A DNA stretch of 64,000 nucleotides, taken from positions 186,001 through 250,000 of the forward strand of contig JABSSW010000060.1 in assembly GCA_018902385.1 (NCBI GenBank), read 5' to 3'. The notes under the pieces are model-generated. The model saw nothing but the letters and a program-made list of their open reading frames with translations, searched no databases and was not told the origin of the DNA. Source of the DNA: Physcia stellaris. Lineage: Eukaryota; Ascomycota; Lecanoromycetes; Caliciales; Physciaceae. Below, one piece after another: positions 11,182-23,492 of this stretch. The first letter of the stretch is position 1, and every line of letters starts with the position of its first letter. The translations under genes and the position numbers were made by a program.

Positions 11182-13717
11182 GAAACACTGCGGCCAGGCA
11201 GGTCTGTTCCGTTGGAACGGTTCGGATTACAAGGATAAACCATATAACATTCCGGCGGTTGAAGGCAGCGGCTCTTGTAACCTGTGATAGTTGACCCATC
11301 AGATCATACCTGGGCTTTCACGTATGGTTAGCTTTCTTGTCAACGTCGAGGGTGAAGCCAGAGCTCTTTCAAAGCTCCCTTGGCAAATTTTCCAAATCAT
11401 ACGGGACGATCTGAACCCTCGAGCTGATGGACAATAAGGAGCGCGTCGTCATACTGGAAGGACCACGGTCCGTCTGGTCCAAGAAATGCACTTTTGCGTT
11501 GAATGCACCTGGCCGTGTCTCCCTGCGGCTGCCATAGTCACAGACCTCGAAAAGCCCCCTATTTATGAGGATCTCCGATTGCTTACGGAAAACCAGCAAA
11601 ACCGCTTATAGCAATGTCGATGATCCAGCAGCGGCTACGTCAAAGTCAATTCGCTCCTGCATTAGAGCTGCATGGCATGAGCCCCTTGTCGTGCATCACA
11701 TTTTCACCCATGGAACCAGTCGAGTCTCCACTAGGATGTACAGTCAACTTTCTTGCAGATTACGAATTACGACGTACAAAGATGCAAAAACTTGTTCCTA
11801 ATTTACCTTGTCGAGCACAGAATGCAAGAAGCCGCTGCCTCGCTGCCCCTAATTTCCATCCCACGTTATATGGCATATTGATGTTTGCTACAGCCTATCC
11901 GTTGATAAAGATGCGTTCCAGTGAATTCTCAAGCGGCAGTAAGCAAACATTGACCGCTACTTAAGATGACAAGAGGTTGTTCCCTTCATACGAGCAATCC
12001 CTCGGGTCCGAGTTTGCAGTCCCGAGTGCCAACCTTATGCGTGTTTGACAGGCGAGACAGGGCGGCCCTCCACAGCGGGAGAAGCGGTGTAAGTGTAACT
12101 TGACTTCATTGAGGTTCGACAGCAGCGTAGAAGCGCACTGACTGCATGCTTAGCAGCCTCTCGTATTCCCAAGCAAAGGACCACGGACCGGGTCACCCTT
12201 GCATCACCGCTGCAGAACACAAGTCGAGCTGGACACGATACGAGCAATCTCTCCACAAGTCCACACGTTGCTACCTTTCTCGAGGTCCTCAAGGTCGTCT
12301 ATTGTCAAACAGTCGCTTCCAGCAATGCTCAATAACAAATTTTTGTCATGCCTGCCCGAAACCCGCCCGCGCCGTCCTACCGTGCGAAATCGCAACGTCA
12401 GATGCCTTCACCCTTCCGTCGGCTCATCGCTGAGATACTGAAGTCGATGTATCACTCGCAATGAGCAGCCACGGGAGCAAGAATTTGATTGCGCCGAGAA
12501 AGCCACCCCTGACTAGGGCCTTTCCGCGGGGTGAGACGACCCGTCAGGCACGAAACGTTTTCTCCCAGGAGCAAGATCTGGCTTCAAGCAAATAACAGAT
12601 GATTCAAAGTCAAGTCATCCCATTGACCTGTTGACTGAACACAGATGACGTAAGGTCTGTCAAAATCAAAGATTATGATGCTCTTATATGTTCGCTCCAT
12701 GACGATTCCTATTGATAGTAGCCCTCCGTTGTCTGCATCAACCACAAGGATGAGCAGATGATCCTTTTATTTCCTTTCTGCTATGATCTTCGGCCTTTTG
12801 CTCCTCCAAGCGAAGAGTAAAAGCCCGAACACGCGCGCAATGCCCAAGGCTCGCCAAAGCTAAATATCAGTAAGCTACAGTTCTTTATATTCCGTTATCG
12901 GAATTGTTCCATGGGGGGAGTCTGCTTCTGCCCTATGACTCGCCATTCAAGCGTGTGTCATGATAGCACGATCGACGACATGGTTGCTATCATCTCTTAT
13001 GCGACATAGTTCGACTCATCGGCGCTTCTATTCCGAAGCACAGTCGACAAACTGCCCTCTTCCTTGTTGGGTAGGTTAGAAGAAGCAGAGGAAACGGGAT
13101 GCTGGATGACTCGGGTCACAGAAGCTCAATGTGAATGGTGATCTCCCGGCTGAACTGAGAGCCAGAACGGGGCAACTTTAGCTTTCCACAATGTAGCCAC
13201 TTGAAGGCGAAGACATCGACCACAGCTCCGAAGCAGTCGGAAAAGTCATGATACATTAGTTGTCCTGTTTCCACTGATAGTTACACCATGGGACAATTGT
13301 ACGCAGGATGATGGGTTTGTAAGTGACCTCTGGTTCGAATGTCTTGGCGCTGTGTATCTCGCGAGGTGTTGAGAGTCAACATCCCCCTATCTAATTGATC
13401 TACTCCCTCAACACTCCACACTCAACATTATGAGTGAGTCACGATTGATTTTTTTCGACAATAATCCCCATGAGGCGCTCCGCCATAAGCCGCAGCCAAA
13501 TACTTCAGAAAACGATGGTCCCAGTCACCAAGTCTGGTTGCGGGTACTTGATCGTCTTGATACTTTCACTTCGCAATCTCCTTCTATCACCACGGTGTCG
13601 ACTGACCTTGCACTTGCAGTTAGAGAAACCAGTGTCACTACTGTCTTCACCGCGACCCCTCATTAGCTTTCAACTTGTTCCTCTACATCTTCCAGCCACC
13701 TTCAGAAATCAACATCG
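11182..13717. other. Gene-poor region, no supported gene
   Basis: 2.5 kb with only short overlapping frames on both strands. The frame at 13430-13666 has an ATG and lies just upstream of the next gene, but I see no splice path linking them and no recognisable content. No RNA gene or array seen. Confidence 0.5.
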
Positions 13718-15540
13718 ATGGACACGAGAATGCACGGCTACAACACCAGGCGCACCAGAGAGCGCCCTCTCCACAGGGAGAGGCGAAGAGTACAACGGGA
13801 ATTTCCTGATCCGCAAACCGAAGCTCTTGGTCTGAGTATTCATCGCATTCAAAGCGTGGTGGAATACGCTCACCTCACCGCTGGCAAGTGCTTAGAACCG
13901 CGAGATGCGGACAAACCATACGTTGTTTGCGACGGTCAATATTTAGCTGGATGTTCCAGTGAGGCTTACAATACCATCATCTTCCCATTAAGGAGTGTGC
14001 TCGAGACGTTGAAGAAGATTGAGGGTGGATTGGAGAGCTGGGCTTACAAGCCGAAGAGGATGAGGTACATGAAGGAGGAGATTAGTAAGTCATATCTCGC
14101 CTAGAGAAGCGAAGGATTCTTGGGGAGCAGAGGATAACGTCGCTTCCTGAGCTTGTCACATCATTTGGGAAACAATACTGATCAATACTGCCAGGTCGTA
14201 TCAACAGGCACGAAGATATCCAGGAGATCTACCGTATCAGCTGGATCCGCAATCTCATCTACAGTGACATCGGCCGGTAAGTCGTGCACTTTCATCCTTT
14301 CTCCGCCCTTTCCAACACCCTCTCCACTCCTTTCTAAGCTAAATCTTTTCATACTGATCTCTAACGTTAGCATCGATGAGTTTTACATCTACACATTCAC
14401 AACCTTCACCAACGAGCTTGATCCCACAATCTTCGCGCTGCAGTACCTCCACGACACTCTCCAGATCATCTGCACACAGCTCGAGATCCCCATCCCCATC
14501 CTCAGCCCACCCGCAGACAACGCATCGACCTCAGGAACAGAAACAGAAACAAACAGTGATCCCAACCCCCTTCACCAACCTCAACCACATCCTCGGCATC
14601 CGGCTCCACCCTCACCGCCTCCTCTTCCGCCACCATCCGCCATCTCGGCGCCTCAATGAACGACGACGCCACCGACGAGGACGAAAGCGAAACCGATAGC
14701 GAAACCGAAGATGATGAAGACGAGGATGAGGAAATGCCCGACCAACCCCTGCACTCATCCACCGAAACCTGCACCGAAAACAGCAGTATTAACGCCTCCT
14801 CCCACGGCATGGACGGCGCAGGCGATACCTTCATGGAAGACCTGCACGCCGCGACAGCTCACGCTCGGGCGTCCTCACCAGCCGCCAGCAACGCACCCAA
14901 ACCCCCGCCCTCCACACCCTCAACGCCCTCCTCGCGTAAAATCCGTACAATCTCCTCCCACAGCATGGACGGCGCAAGCAACGCCCTCATAGAAGACCTA
15001 CAAGCCGCGGCACGGGGCCACGCTCGCGCGTCCTCACCAGCCGCCAGCATCGCCAGCAACGCAGCCAACCCTTCGCCCTCAGCACCATCAACGCCCTCCT
15101 CGCATCAAGCTCATCCACCAACGACACCAAGCCCTCGCTCCCCTCCCGCCCCACCCTCAATCGGGGAGTGCATCTTCCCGCCCAACCGCAAAACCTACCT
15201 CCCCGTCCCCAGCGACGGCTACTCCCCCTCCTCCTCCTCGCTCCCTTCCAATCCCCTCCCACCAACCTCCACCCCCACAGCGCGCCTCTACAGCCTCGCG
15301 TTCCACATCACGGCGCAGTGCCTCCAGCAGGCGAAAGCGCTCAAGGAGATGGGGGAGCGGTATGCGGAGCTTGCGAGCGAGATGGGGACTTGTTGGGAGG
15401 GGTGGAGGGGGGTTGTTAGGCGGTTTGATGATGTGGTGAGGAGGCGCAGCGGGGTGAGAATGGGAATGGGATTGGGATTGGAGATGGGTTCTAGTGAGGG
15501 ATGGGAATCAAATGGGGATGGGATTGGAGATGGGTTTTAG
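13718..15540 (+). CDS. Hypothetical protein with acidic, Ser/Pro-rich repeat region (apparent 1-nt frameshift)
   Basis: Not recognised. Exons 13718-14084, 14195-14276, 14371-15540 with introns of 110 and 94 nt. The N-terminal 160 residues look globular and helical (SIHRIQSVVEYAHLTAGKCL; IYRISWIRNLIYSDIGR; LDPTIFALQYLHDTLQIIC). The frame then passes through a Pro-rich stretch where it must shift: one extra base in the C5 run 14566-14570 joins it to an acidic DDATDEDESETDSE segment and a long Ser/Pro region, giving 539 aa. Within that region about 50 residues are tandemly duplicated (MDGAGDTFMEDLHAA and MDGASNALIEDLQAA, each followed by HARASSPAAS). A helix near the C-terminus (LYSLAFHITAQCLQQAKAL) is followed by a Gly/Met-rich tail. 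Function unknown. Confidence 0.65.
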
Positions 15541-16503
15541 TGTGGGATTTTGTGGGATGGGATGACATTGCGGTGGAGGCTTGGGATTAAGGCTCGAGAA
15601 GTGCGTTCTGGGCAAGAGAGAGAGAGAGGGCGGGCTTCTAGCTGTGTATGGCGCTGGATCGAAGAATTGTATTGTATTGTATTAAGATCTTTCGAACCTT
15701 CAATTCGAAGAATGTAGCTGTTTTCACACAACCCTGCCCTTCCCCGCTTTGATCGATTCTTGTTTTCCTTCCGAGCTTTACATTCTTGGATCTCGGACCT
15801 CTCTCCTCTTCCATCTTTCCCTCGATCGTTGCTCTTTTATCTTTCTTCTGATTTCTCTCTCTCATATTCTCCATTTCCTCCCCCTCCCTTCCCTCTTTCG
15901 TTTCCCTCCCATCTTCCTCCCATCTCCAGCGCGCCACACATCCCACGCACTCATCCAGATTGAACAAAACCGTCTCTGTCTGTCAATTCTCTCAACAATT
16001 CCTCAATCTTCTGATATATCGATAACCCCCTTCCCCCTCCCCTGCTGGTTTGAAGAGTAACTAATCCAATCCATTTCAATCCAGCTAGCCAGCTCTCTTG
16101 TCCTAAAAATCTAGAGATGGAGCAAACAGCGGGAAGGGGAGGGGCTGATAAGGGATGTGCTTAGGAAAGGGGTGAGGGGGGTTGTATAAATGTTGGTACC
16201 AAGAATGCGATGGGATGAGGTGGGATGAGATGCGAGGTGGGGTGGGGTGGGGTGGGGTGCATGCAAAAGGATGAGAGGGAAAAGGGGATGGGAGGGGGAT
16301 CCGGAAGCAGATCCGAGGCTGGGGATCAGTATAGATGGATGGGATGAGAGGGGATGGGATGGAAGCACAAAAACAACAAGCAAAAAAGAAGTAAATGCTA
16401 GCAAAGCGTGTAAAAATCCGATTCCAAGCAAGATCCAAAATTGCACGTTCTCTAAATTAACAACCCATTCTTTCTCCCGGAAAGAGAAAATTCAGACGAT
16501 TCA
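15541..16503. other. Low-complexity intergenic region between convergent genes
   Basis: Holds several simple repeats: GA-rich (15618-15629), a TTGTA-type run (15664-15681), long pyrimidine tracts (15770-15960), and a G-rich run of about four GGGGT units near 16236-16258 that could form a quadruplex. No coding content supported. Confidence 0.6.
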
Positions 16504-18884
16504 TTAAAAAAACAGGAAGATACCAAAACCAGCCAAGATAGGAGAAAGAAAAAAAAAAACCCCCGAGAAAATCAAACTACCGCCCCCAACAACCCTCCTC
16601 CCATCCTCAACCGCGGCCCTAGCACACCGTTTCAAAAACCCCCTCTCCCCCCCCTCCCTCCACCGCTCCCACGCCGCAAACCGCCCCTCCACGACCCCAG
16701 GCGGCATCACCAAGCTCTCGAACCCCTTCCGAATCACCCTGCCCACCTCCCCCATCTCGAGATTCTTGCCCACCTTCCCGGTCTGCTTTTCCGCTTCCAG
16801 GAGGGCGTGGTAGTGCCTCGAGACGTGGATGAGGGTATCCAGCGCCTCGAGACCGAGCGGTGCTATTGTAGTTATTGGTGCGGAGTGGGTAGTCGAGGGA
16901 GGGAAGAAGGCGGCTTTGAACCGCGGGAGAACCTCCCCGGCCTCGACGAGCTTGTAGAATAAATCGTCGTAGCTGTCCCAGTCAGGGAGGAGAGTCTCGC
17001 CCTCGGCGACCGCGAGCGCGAGACTAGAGAGGAAGGGCGTGAGTAGCTGCTGTAGGGTTTCGGGGGTGTTCATGGAGATGAGGGAGGAGGCGTAGGTGGT
17101 CAGGAACCGGAGAAGGGAGAGCAGGGTCTGCCAGAGGAGCGACCAGTGGTAGATCAGCCGTGTGCGCATGCTGTTCATGTGCGCCAGGATGCGGTGGAGG
17201 AGGTTTAGGGTTGAGATGTAGAGACTGCAGTCCAGCCGGAGACGGAGGTTGTGCGTGATGCTGTCGATGCATATATCTAGGATCGTACTGATGGCAGAGC
17301 GAACGTCTGATCCAGGGGGAAGGAAGGGAGGGACTTGACGAGCGATGCGAACGGAGAGGGGGTTTGGTGGGTTGCTGAGGAGTTTGGCGTGGGATACGTC
17401 TTCGAACATGAGGCGGAGAATTGTGAGTGCGAGGGTGCCGTAGAGGGTGCAACGGGTCGATCGGTGCGCGTGGTGGAGGAGGTAGGATGTATAGCTTAGG
17501 AAAGAAGAGAGGGGTGTTTGTTGGCCTTTGGTGGAGGGTGTGATGGATAGGAGGGTGGTGGTGAAGAGGGCGTTTGCAGAGGTAAATTCGTATGCTGAAA
17601 GGAGGATGGAAGCTTCGGGACCAGGTCTGTGATGGTTAGATACTGAAAATATGGCTAGCGTAGAGGTGCTTACAAGTCTGCAAAGGCTTCCTTTGCTTCG
17701 TCGGCGCTCAATGCTGGCGCCACAGTCTTACGAGGAGCCAGGGCGCCGAGGCCGACATAGGACAATGTGCTGCCAACAGTCCAGCCTTCTGGAACATCGT
17801 CCTGAATAGCAACGTAGCGATCTCTCGATAGTGAGCATGTGGCTCCGAAGCCCGAGACGATTTTCTGTATGGCATTCTCGTCGACGAAGTTTTCGATTTT
17901 TAATCTGTAAGGATTTCGATATTCGAATTTATTGTAATTTGCGAGCAACCCAAGAAGTAGAAGAGGCTTGAAAACAGCGGGATGAGTAGGTATATCCTGT
18001 ATATGCTATAAGATGTGTAAGCAACACTCGCCCAGCCACTCCACAAGGGCGATGGAAACACATTTTTCCTGAGAACCTCGTGAATCTGAAAATTCTATGC
18101 GGCACGAACAAGACTAACCTTTATCAAAGCTGGAAAGAGGTCCCGATGCGTAAAATATGAAACCAGACTTGTTTGGTATGCACCTGAGGTTAACGACAGA
18201 GTCACCTCAACCGCCTTTTCGCGAAGCTCGACTGCAACAAATCGTCAGTAACTCCCGGGATTGAGCGATCTCAGCGTTTACATGATCTTCCATTTCTGAG
18301 AATGCCCTCTAAAGCATTTGCAAAATCGAAGAAGACGGCATCAACTTCATCAAGTCCAGCGAGTACACTTATAATGTCGGCACTCGGATTGGTATATTTC
18401 TTTCCTAGAAGGGTACCTAAGAAGACTGTCAAAGTCTGAACCAGTAAGTTGCGAATACAACGCGAGAAACGCCGGCTCTCAACATACATCGAGTGCATTC
18501 TCGTCAAGAGGCGATTTGCCACTCTTGACTTGCTGGATTGCTCGAAGAAATAGCTGCTGCGTTTCGTGCTTTACTGCCCATCAATACTGTTTCTTCTGGT
18601 GAGATCTGAGGTGGAAATTACCTGGAACTGGAGTAAATCATCTGCACTCATCCTGTCGAACCGTCGTTGAAGGCCCGCTCTATCCGGTTTAAGCAAGAAG
18701 AACTCCAGCCAGAAGCCTTCCGAATCCGTGGTCCCCCTTCGTTATCCTATGATCGTTCTCAGCATACATTTCGGGTGGCCAGGGCTCTACAGGAACCTAC
18801 GTGAAACATATCATCGTAAAGCTGGACAATTTTGGGCATGAATGTCCCAGGTCGCACTTGATGTTGAAGTGGCGATGCTTCCAT
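16504..18884 (-). CDS. Armadillo-like helical protein, ARMH3 / DUF1741 family (apparent 1-nt frameshift in exon 2)
   Basis: Conserved eukaryotic helical-repeat protein; the human relative (C10orf76/ARMH3) binds GBF1 and supports Golgi PI4P, so a Golgi role is inferred. Exons 18884-18801, 18746-18622, 18568-18488, 18435-18282, 18231-18119, 17996-17674, 17626-16504. Family landmarks: GFWLEFFLLKPDRAGL, HETQQLFLRAIQQV, VFLGTLLGKKYTNPS, GAYQTSLVSYFTHRDLFP, LLLLGLLANYNKFEYRNPY, RDRYVAIQDDVPEGW. Exon 2 is 125 nt but must be 126; one base is missing from the run complementary to C5 at 18733-18737. With it the protein is 667 aa. The 122 nt between exons 5 and 6 may hide a small extra exon, since the family usually has a few residues more there. 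The C-terminus ends in a hydrophobic stretch of uncertain reality. Confidence 0.85.
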
Positions 18885-19481
18885 TGCTATCTTAGGAGAT
18901 CTGAGAGCAACAAGGTGTCCGCCTCGGCTCGCCAGGCACTTTGCAAGTGCTCTTTCTCCTTCACGGTCGATATAAAGGTTTAAGATTCTATTTCAGTCAC
19001 TGATGACTGCATTCAAATGGCCTGATTGGACTTTGGTGGCTCGGGCATTCTGATAATTATGTCCATGTCATCGTCTTATTGCAAGTCAATTCGATGACTC
19101 TAAGATCGTGTCCTTGCTTTGTGACTCATTCATTATGGCTACCAATATCGTTGCTGAGCATGGCACTCGATAAATGTGACTGAGCCAGATTTTTTGCCAT
19201 TTGCTGTCCTTTGTTTTCGATCTCTGGCAGGAATCTTCAGGTGTTCCTTCTGCTGTTTTCTGATTAATATTCTGAGTCGCTTGATTGGCTGTGCGGTGTT
19301 CGGCCCGACAAGGCCCAGCTAGGTCACTCTAGGGTCCAGTGACATAACAAATCATCCTCAGTCATCAGAGTACCGGTATCCTCTAGACTTTTCGCAAAAC
19401 AACATCTCTTTGTTCCTCTCTCCGGCTCAAGAATTCAGCCGATTGTATTCAGGCTGCCTGCTGTGGGTTTTTATTACAATA
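18885..19481. promoter_or_regulatory. Divergent promoter region, ARMH3-like gene / ISA1
   Basis: 597 nt between two divergent start codons. No coding frame supported. It presumably holds both core promoters; I see no motif I would name with confidence. Confidence 0.4.
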
Positions 19482-20307
19482 ATGTCCCTACAGCGTTATT
19501 TATCGCCCATACCATCTTCCACTCATGGCTCGCTGAAATTCGCCTTCACAATACCATCAGCCATTTTCCACCTCCCTCGCAACTCTCATTCCTTCCATCA
19601 CTTTCGACTCCACTCCTCAAAGCGGGAGCTTCAAACTGCGACAGCATATCGACCCCACTCGCTTGACTCGGTACCTCCGCCACCTCGCAATGCTGGAATT
19701 CCAGATACTTCCATAGCAGGAACAGTTCCGGAGATCAACGACACAAGACCCCCTCGTCTGACTGGCGAATACAATGCGCCCCCAAAGTCTGGACAGATTG
19801 AGAAGCAAAGCGTCAGCGTCTCTGAAGAGGAGGCACAGAAGACAAAGCCCGTCGCAACGAGTGGTACTCGGATGCAGCCCATAAGCCCATCCGCGGACAA
19901 GCCCAAGCGGCCAAAGCTGCGCGCTCGCAAAGCTGCCATGACGCTGACACCCACAGCTACGGAACAGTTACGGAATCTCCTTTCCCAGCCTGAGCCAAAG
20001 ATGATAAGAGTGGGCGTCAAAAATAGAGGATGTTCGGGCCTGGCATATCATCTTGAATTCGTCGACAAAGCGGGCACGTTTGACGAGGCGGTGGAGCAAG
20101 ATGGGGTCAAGGTTCTGATAGACAGCAAAGCCCTGTTCAGTATCATTGGAAGTGAGATGGATTGGGTGGAGGATAAGCTGAACCAAAGATTCGTATTCAG
20201 GAATCCTAACATTAGTACGTTTCCTACCCTACAACATTCGTGAAGGCTCAAATATTGACGAACGTCTAGAAGAGCAATGTGGTTGCGGGGAGTCGTTCAT
20301 GGTCTAG
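19482..20307 (+). CDS. ISA1: Mitochondrial iron-sulfur assembly protein Isa1 (A-type)
   Basis: A-type Fe-S carrier acting with Isa2 and Iba57 in maturation of mitochondrial [4Fe-4S] proteins (aconitase, lipoyl and biotin synthases). Exons 19482-20214 and 20270-20307, intron 55 nt (GTACGT...TCTAG), 256 aa. The conserved domain starts near residue 160 (TLTPTATEQLRNLLSQPEP). The three family cysteines are present: GCSGLAYHLEF in exon 1 and EQCGCGESF in exon 2, so the intron separates the ligands. The first 45 residues are Arg/Ser/His-rich without acids, as in a mitochondrial presequence; the following 110 residues are a disordered linker. An in-frame ATG at 19410 is possible, but the downstream start gives the better presequence. 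Confidence 0.93.
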
Positions 20308-20425
20308 CGTTTTAGCGAGCACGGTTGAGCGGCACTGTAAGGGTGTTGTTGCAGCATATATACAATGATTTGGCCAGAGTCATCCAGACGTGATGTCTTC
20401 AACTCGATTCAAACCAAGACTGTCC

Positions 20426-21038
20426 TCAGAAGACTCCTGGCACATAGTCGAAGGTCCCAACACTTTGCGCCACCTTCTTCAAGCTCTCGGCATAAGCAGA
20501 GTGCACGGGATCCTCCTTGAGATAGAACTGCCTATCCCCATCATTCTCGAACTCGACAATGAAGCCGTAGGTATAGGGGGCCTAATCACTCCCATGGTTA
20601 GCGAGGACAATCATGGGCCATGCACAACCAGTGCATGCTATAACAGCAACAAGCATGCTATGTTGTTCGACCAAGTAACGAATTCAGTCAAAGGGGGGAA
20701 AAGGAATGGAGAACAAGGTGAGGGCTTACCCTGACTGGCTCCTGGTTGCTGTTCTTCCCGCCCGTTATGCTCCTGATGTACGACTTCTGTGTCTCGGAAT
20801 GGACGCATTGGGTGGCTAGAGCCAACAGCTCATTGCATGACTGGTCATTGTTAAGATGCAGTTCACGAAGAACATGATAATGAGTACTGAGGACCTACGT
20901 TGTCAATAATTGCTTGACTGACATCTGGTTTGAACTATATCCTCGATTTAACCATCTTGAATCAAGATATTGTATGACTCTTGGTAGACTGGAAACATGA
21001 AGACCCACCTCGACTAAAACGATATGGAAGATAGTCAT
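20426..21038 (-). CDS. Dabb (stress-responsive alpha/beta barrel) domain protein, 116 aa
   Basis: Small dimeric ferredoxin-like barrel family; members range from plant stress proteins to polyketide cyclases, so no reaction is assigned. Exons 21038-21009, 20894-20730, 20581-20426. The first exon encodes only MTIFHIVLVE, the typical first strand. Later landmarks are HSETQKSYIRSITGGKNS, YTYGFIVEFENDGDRQFYL, and the C-terminal HSAYAESLKKVAQSVGTF then DYVPGVF. Introns are 148 and 114 nt, longer than most here, and the exact acceptor of exon 2 is uncertain: the segment between the first strand and the helix is about 6 residues longer than usual. It is convergent with ISA1, about 120 nt from its stop. 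Confidence 0.85.
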
Positions 21039-21984
21039 GTTGGAAATAGTGCGGACTATTGTCGTCAAATTGATGACGACGAACAATGACTTCGATCAAC
21101 TGAGTTGAGCTTCTTTTTCTATAGGGAGGTCCGTAAAAGTGATATCCAGATGGAGAGACCATCTAAAGTAGGGTATCAATTTGTAAGTTCTATAGCATCA
21201 TTCACATCGTAGCGTCATTCCCAGAATTCAAATCCAATTACCGCTGACCGAACTGGTAAATTCCGCAGATAGCCGGACGTACAGAAAATCTAGGGTTCAA
21301 TGCCGTCAAAACATTGGATGGTAAACGATCACGTGTTTGTATGAACAAGGTACGATCGTTAAGAGTGGCGGCTTAGCTTCCTTCTCAAATCTCTCTCTTG
21401 CTTGAGCATGGCAACCATGTAAACGCCCGCTTCTACAACCCATGCACGCTGTCGAAGACCAACGCACATTCATTAGGCATCCCCACAGCGAAGCCTTTGC
21501 CTCCAAACCCGTCACACGATCGAAAATACTATATGCGCCTCACTCTGCATGTCAAGCAAACCAGGTTTATCTTACATGGTGCATACTACTTCGGAGCCAT
21601 GGTTGAGATGAATGCAAGTCCGGTGCTGGAACATCCAACAACTGTGCCGCGCTTGGAACTTTAAGCGAGGGGTCTTCTTCCCCTCCTTCTCCAGGTTTCA
21701 AGGTGTGGGCCACGGAGATGGTGAATCGTGGGTCAACGCGGCGATGAAGGGTATAAAGATGCCTGTGCAAGCCTCTGTAAGGACGGCTATCAGTCTCACT
21801 TGTGTTGGGTTGAGAAGAAGAAGCAAAAAAAAGTCTTGGTCGAGTCAACATCAACATCTCCGAGATTTCCGTCAAAGCCGATAGCTCTATCGATAAGAAG
21901 CAATCGATAAGAAACATCCTTGTCCACCAATTTCTCTAACGCACGACGACAGCTTTTGGAAAGTAGCCATCATGTCTGATTCTC
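21039..21984. other. Intergenic, divergent promoter region
   Basis: About 950 nt between the Dabb gene and the carbonic anhydrase gene. A 116-codon minus-strand frame (21567-21917) has no recognisable content, and its composition does not look coding. Otherwise nothing seen. Confidence 0.5.
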
Positions 21985-23086
21985 ATGGTTCGTACAATGC
22001 TCCTTCGTTCTCCTCCTCTCGTGTCAGTAGCTCGTCGTCCATGTCTTCAATCCTCTACCTTCCGAAGGCACCTCTCTGCCACGCGCCAGCTCGCGGTCCC
22101 CAAACCCTCACCATCCTCGCAAAACAATAACAAACCGCCAACCTGCTCCGGCCAACATACAAACCGTCCTCTCCCATTCCATTCACTATCTCTCTCTACT
22201 CCCGACCCATTCTCCTTACGTCTCACGATAATCAACCCACCAAGCTAACACCTCCAAACAGACTCCCCAATCCACCATGCCCTCACCAAAAACAAGGACT
22301 GGTCCTCCCACATCTGCAACAACAACCCAGACCTGATGTCCAAGCTGAGCAAGGGCCAATCCCCTCAAATCCTCTGGATCGGCTGCTCCGACAGCCGGGT
22401 CCCCGAAACCACCATCTTGGGCCTGCAGCCCGGCGACGTCTTCGTGCACCGCAACATCGCCAACGTGTTGCCGCCCACGGATCTGTCCAGCCAGGCCGTG
22501 ATCACGTACGCGGTCGCGCATCTGAAGGTGAAGCAGGTGGTCGTGTGTGGGCATACGAGCTGTGGGGGGGTTGCTGCTGCGCTGGCGAACGGTGCGCTCC
22601 TCCTCCTCCTCCTCTTCCATACCCACACCCACTTTCTTTTCCCTCGCTATATAACCTTTAACGCAAGGAAAAAGAAGAAGAAAAACTAATAAAACAGTCA
22701 CACAGGCCGCCTCGGCGTAATCGACACCTGGCTCCTCCCCCTCCGCCAGCTGCGCAAGAAACACAAAGCCAGCTGGGACAAGGAGAATCTCTCGGAGGAC
22801 GACCGCAAGATCCGTCTCGTGGAGGAAAACGTCCGCCAAGGCGTTCAGACCGTTCGCGAACACCATGATGTTGTTAGTTATCCCCCCCCAACTTCTCCAT
22901 CTCCCATTTCCAAAAACAAAAGGCCCTAGATACTGACCTTCCCCCCAGGTAGCAGCCTCCAAAGAAGGCCGCATCTCCGTGCACGGCCTCGTCTACGACG
23001 TTGGCAGCGGCAGCCTGCGCGAGATCGAATGCGGCGAGGAGGAAGAGGAGGGGAAGGCTAGGGAGGAGGCTTTCCATGTTAACTAA
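21985..23086 (+). CDS. Beta-class carbonic anhydrase, probably mitochondrial
   Basis: Zinc enzyme interconverting CO2 and bicarbonate. Exons 21985-22165 (end uncertain), 22262-22591, 22706-22872, 22949-23086, 271 aa. Zinc-site motifs: WIGCSDSRVPE (Cys plus the Asp/Arg dyad) and VVCGHTSCGGV (His and Cys). Other landmarks: GDVFVHRNIANV, HLKVKQVVVCGH, GRLGVIDTWLLPLR, GRISVHGLVYDVGSGSLREI. The N-terminus (MVRTMLLRSPPLVSVARR, then TFRRHLSATRQ) is a good mitochondrial presequence. The first intron donor is ambiguous: GTCCTC at 22166 or GTCTCA nearer the acceptor both keep phase 1. A donor at an ATG slightly upstream of 21985 could add an alternative N-terminus. Confidence 0.92.
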
Positions 23087-23492
23087 ACCCCTTTTTAACT
23101 CCCTTTTCTTGCTTCTTTCGTCTCTCTCTTGCTGTTGGATACTTCAAGAAACGGAGAAAGGAGAAGGATACAATAGACACGAGAGGAGCGATGCAAGCAT
23201 GGGGGTCTAAGAAGGAGCGGAATTGGTCAAAGGGGGAATATACATATGCGCAAAAGGCGATGATGAAACGAGTGGGGAGAAAGACGAGTACACAGAAACC
23301 CATTCAAAACCCAGTAAATGGAAATCCAAACCCAACGTTTCAATTAAAGATGCCAAGGGTTAATTGCAATGCGGTTGGTGGTATCAATATCCCATGTCCA
23401 TCCGATCCCACATCCCTAGTCCTATTCCCCGAATTCTAGCTCTACCTTTAATCTCTATAGTACGGTATCCCAACGTCAAGGAAACAGGGAAT
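23087..23492. other. Intergenic between convergent genes
   Basis: 406 nt between the 3' ends of the carbonic anhydrase gene and the large minus-strand gene. No feature recognised. Confidence 0.6.

Noticed and set aside
13430-13666. ATG-initiated 78-codon frame upstream of the 539-aa gene
   Set aside because: No splice path to the next exon and no recognisable content.
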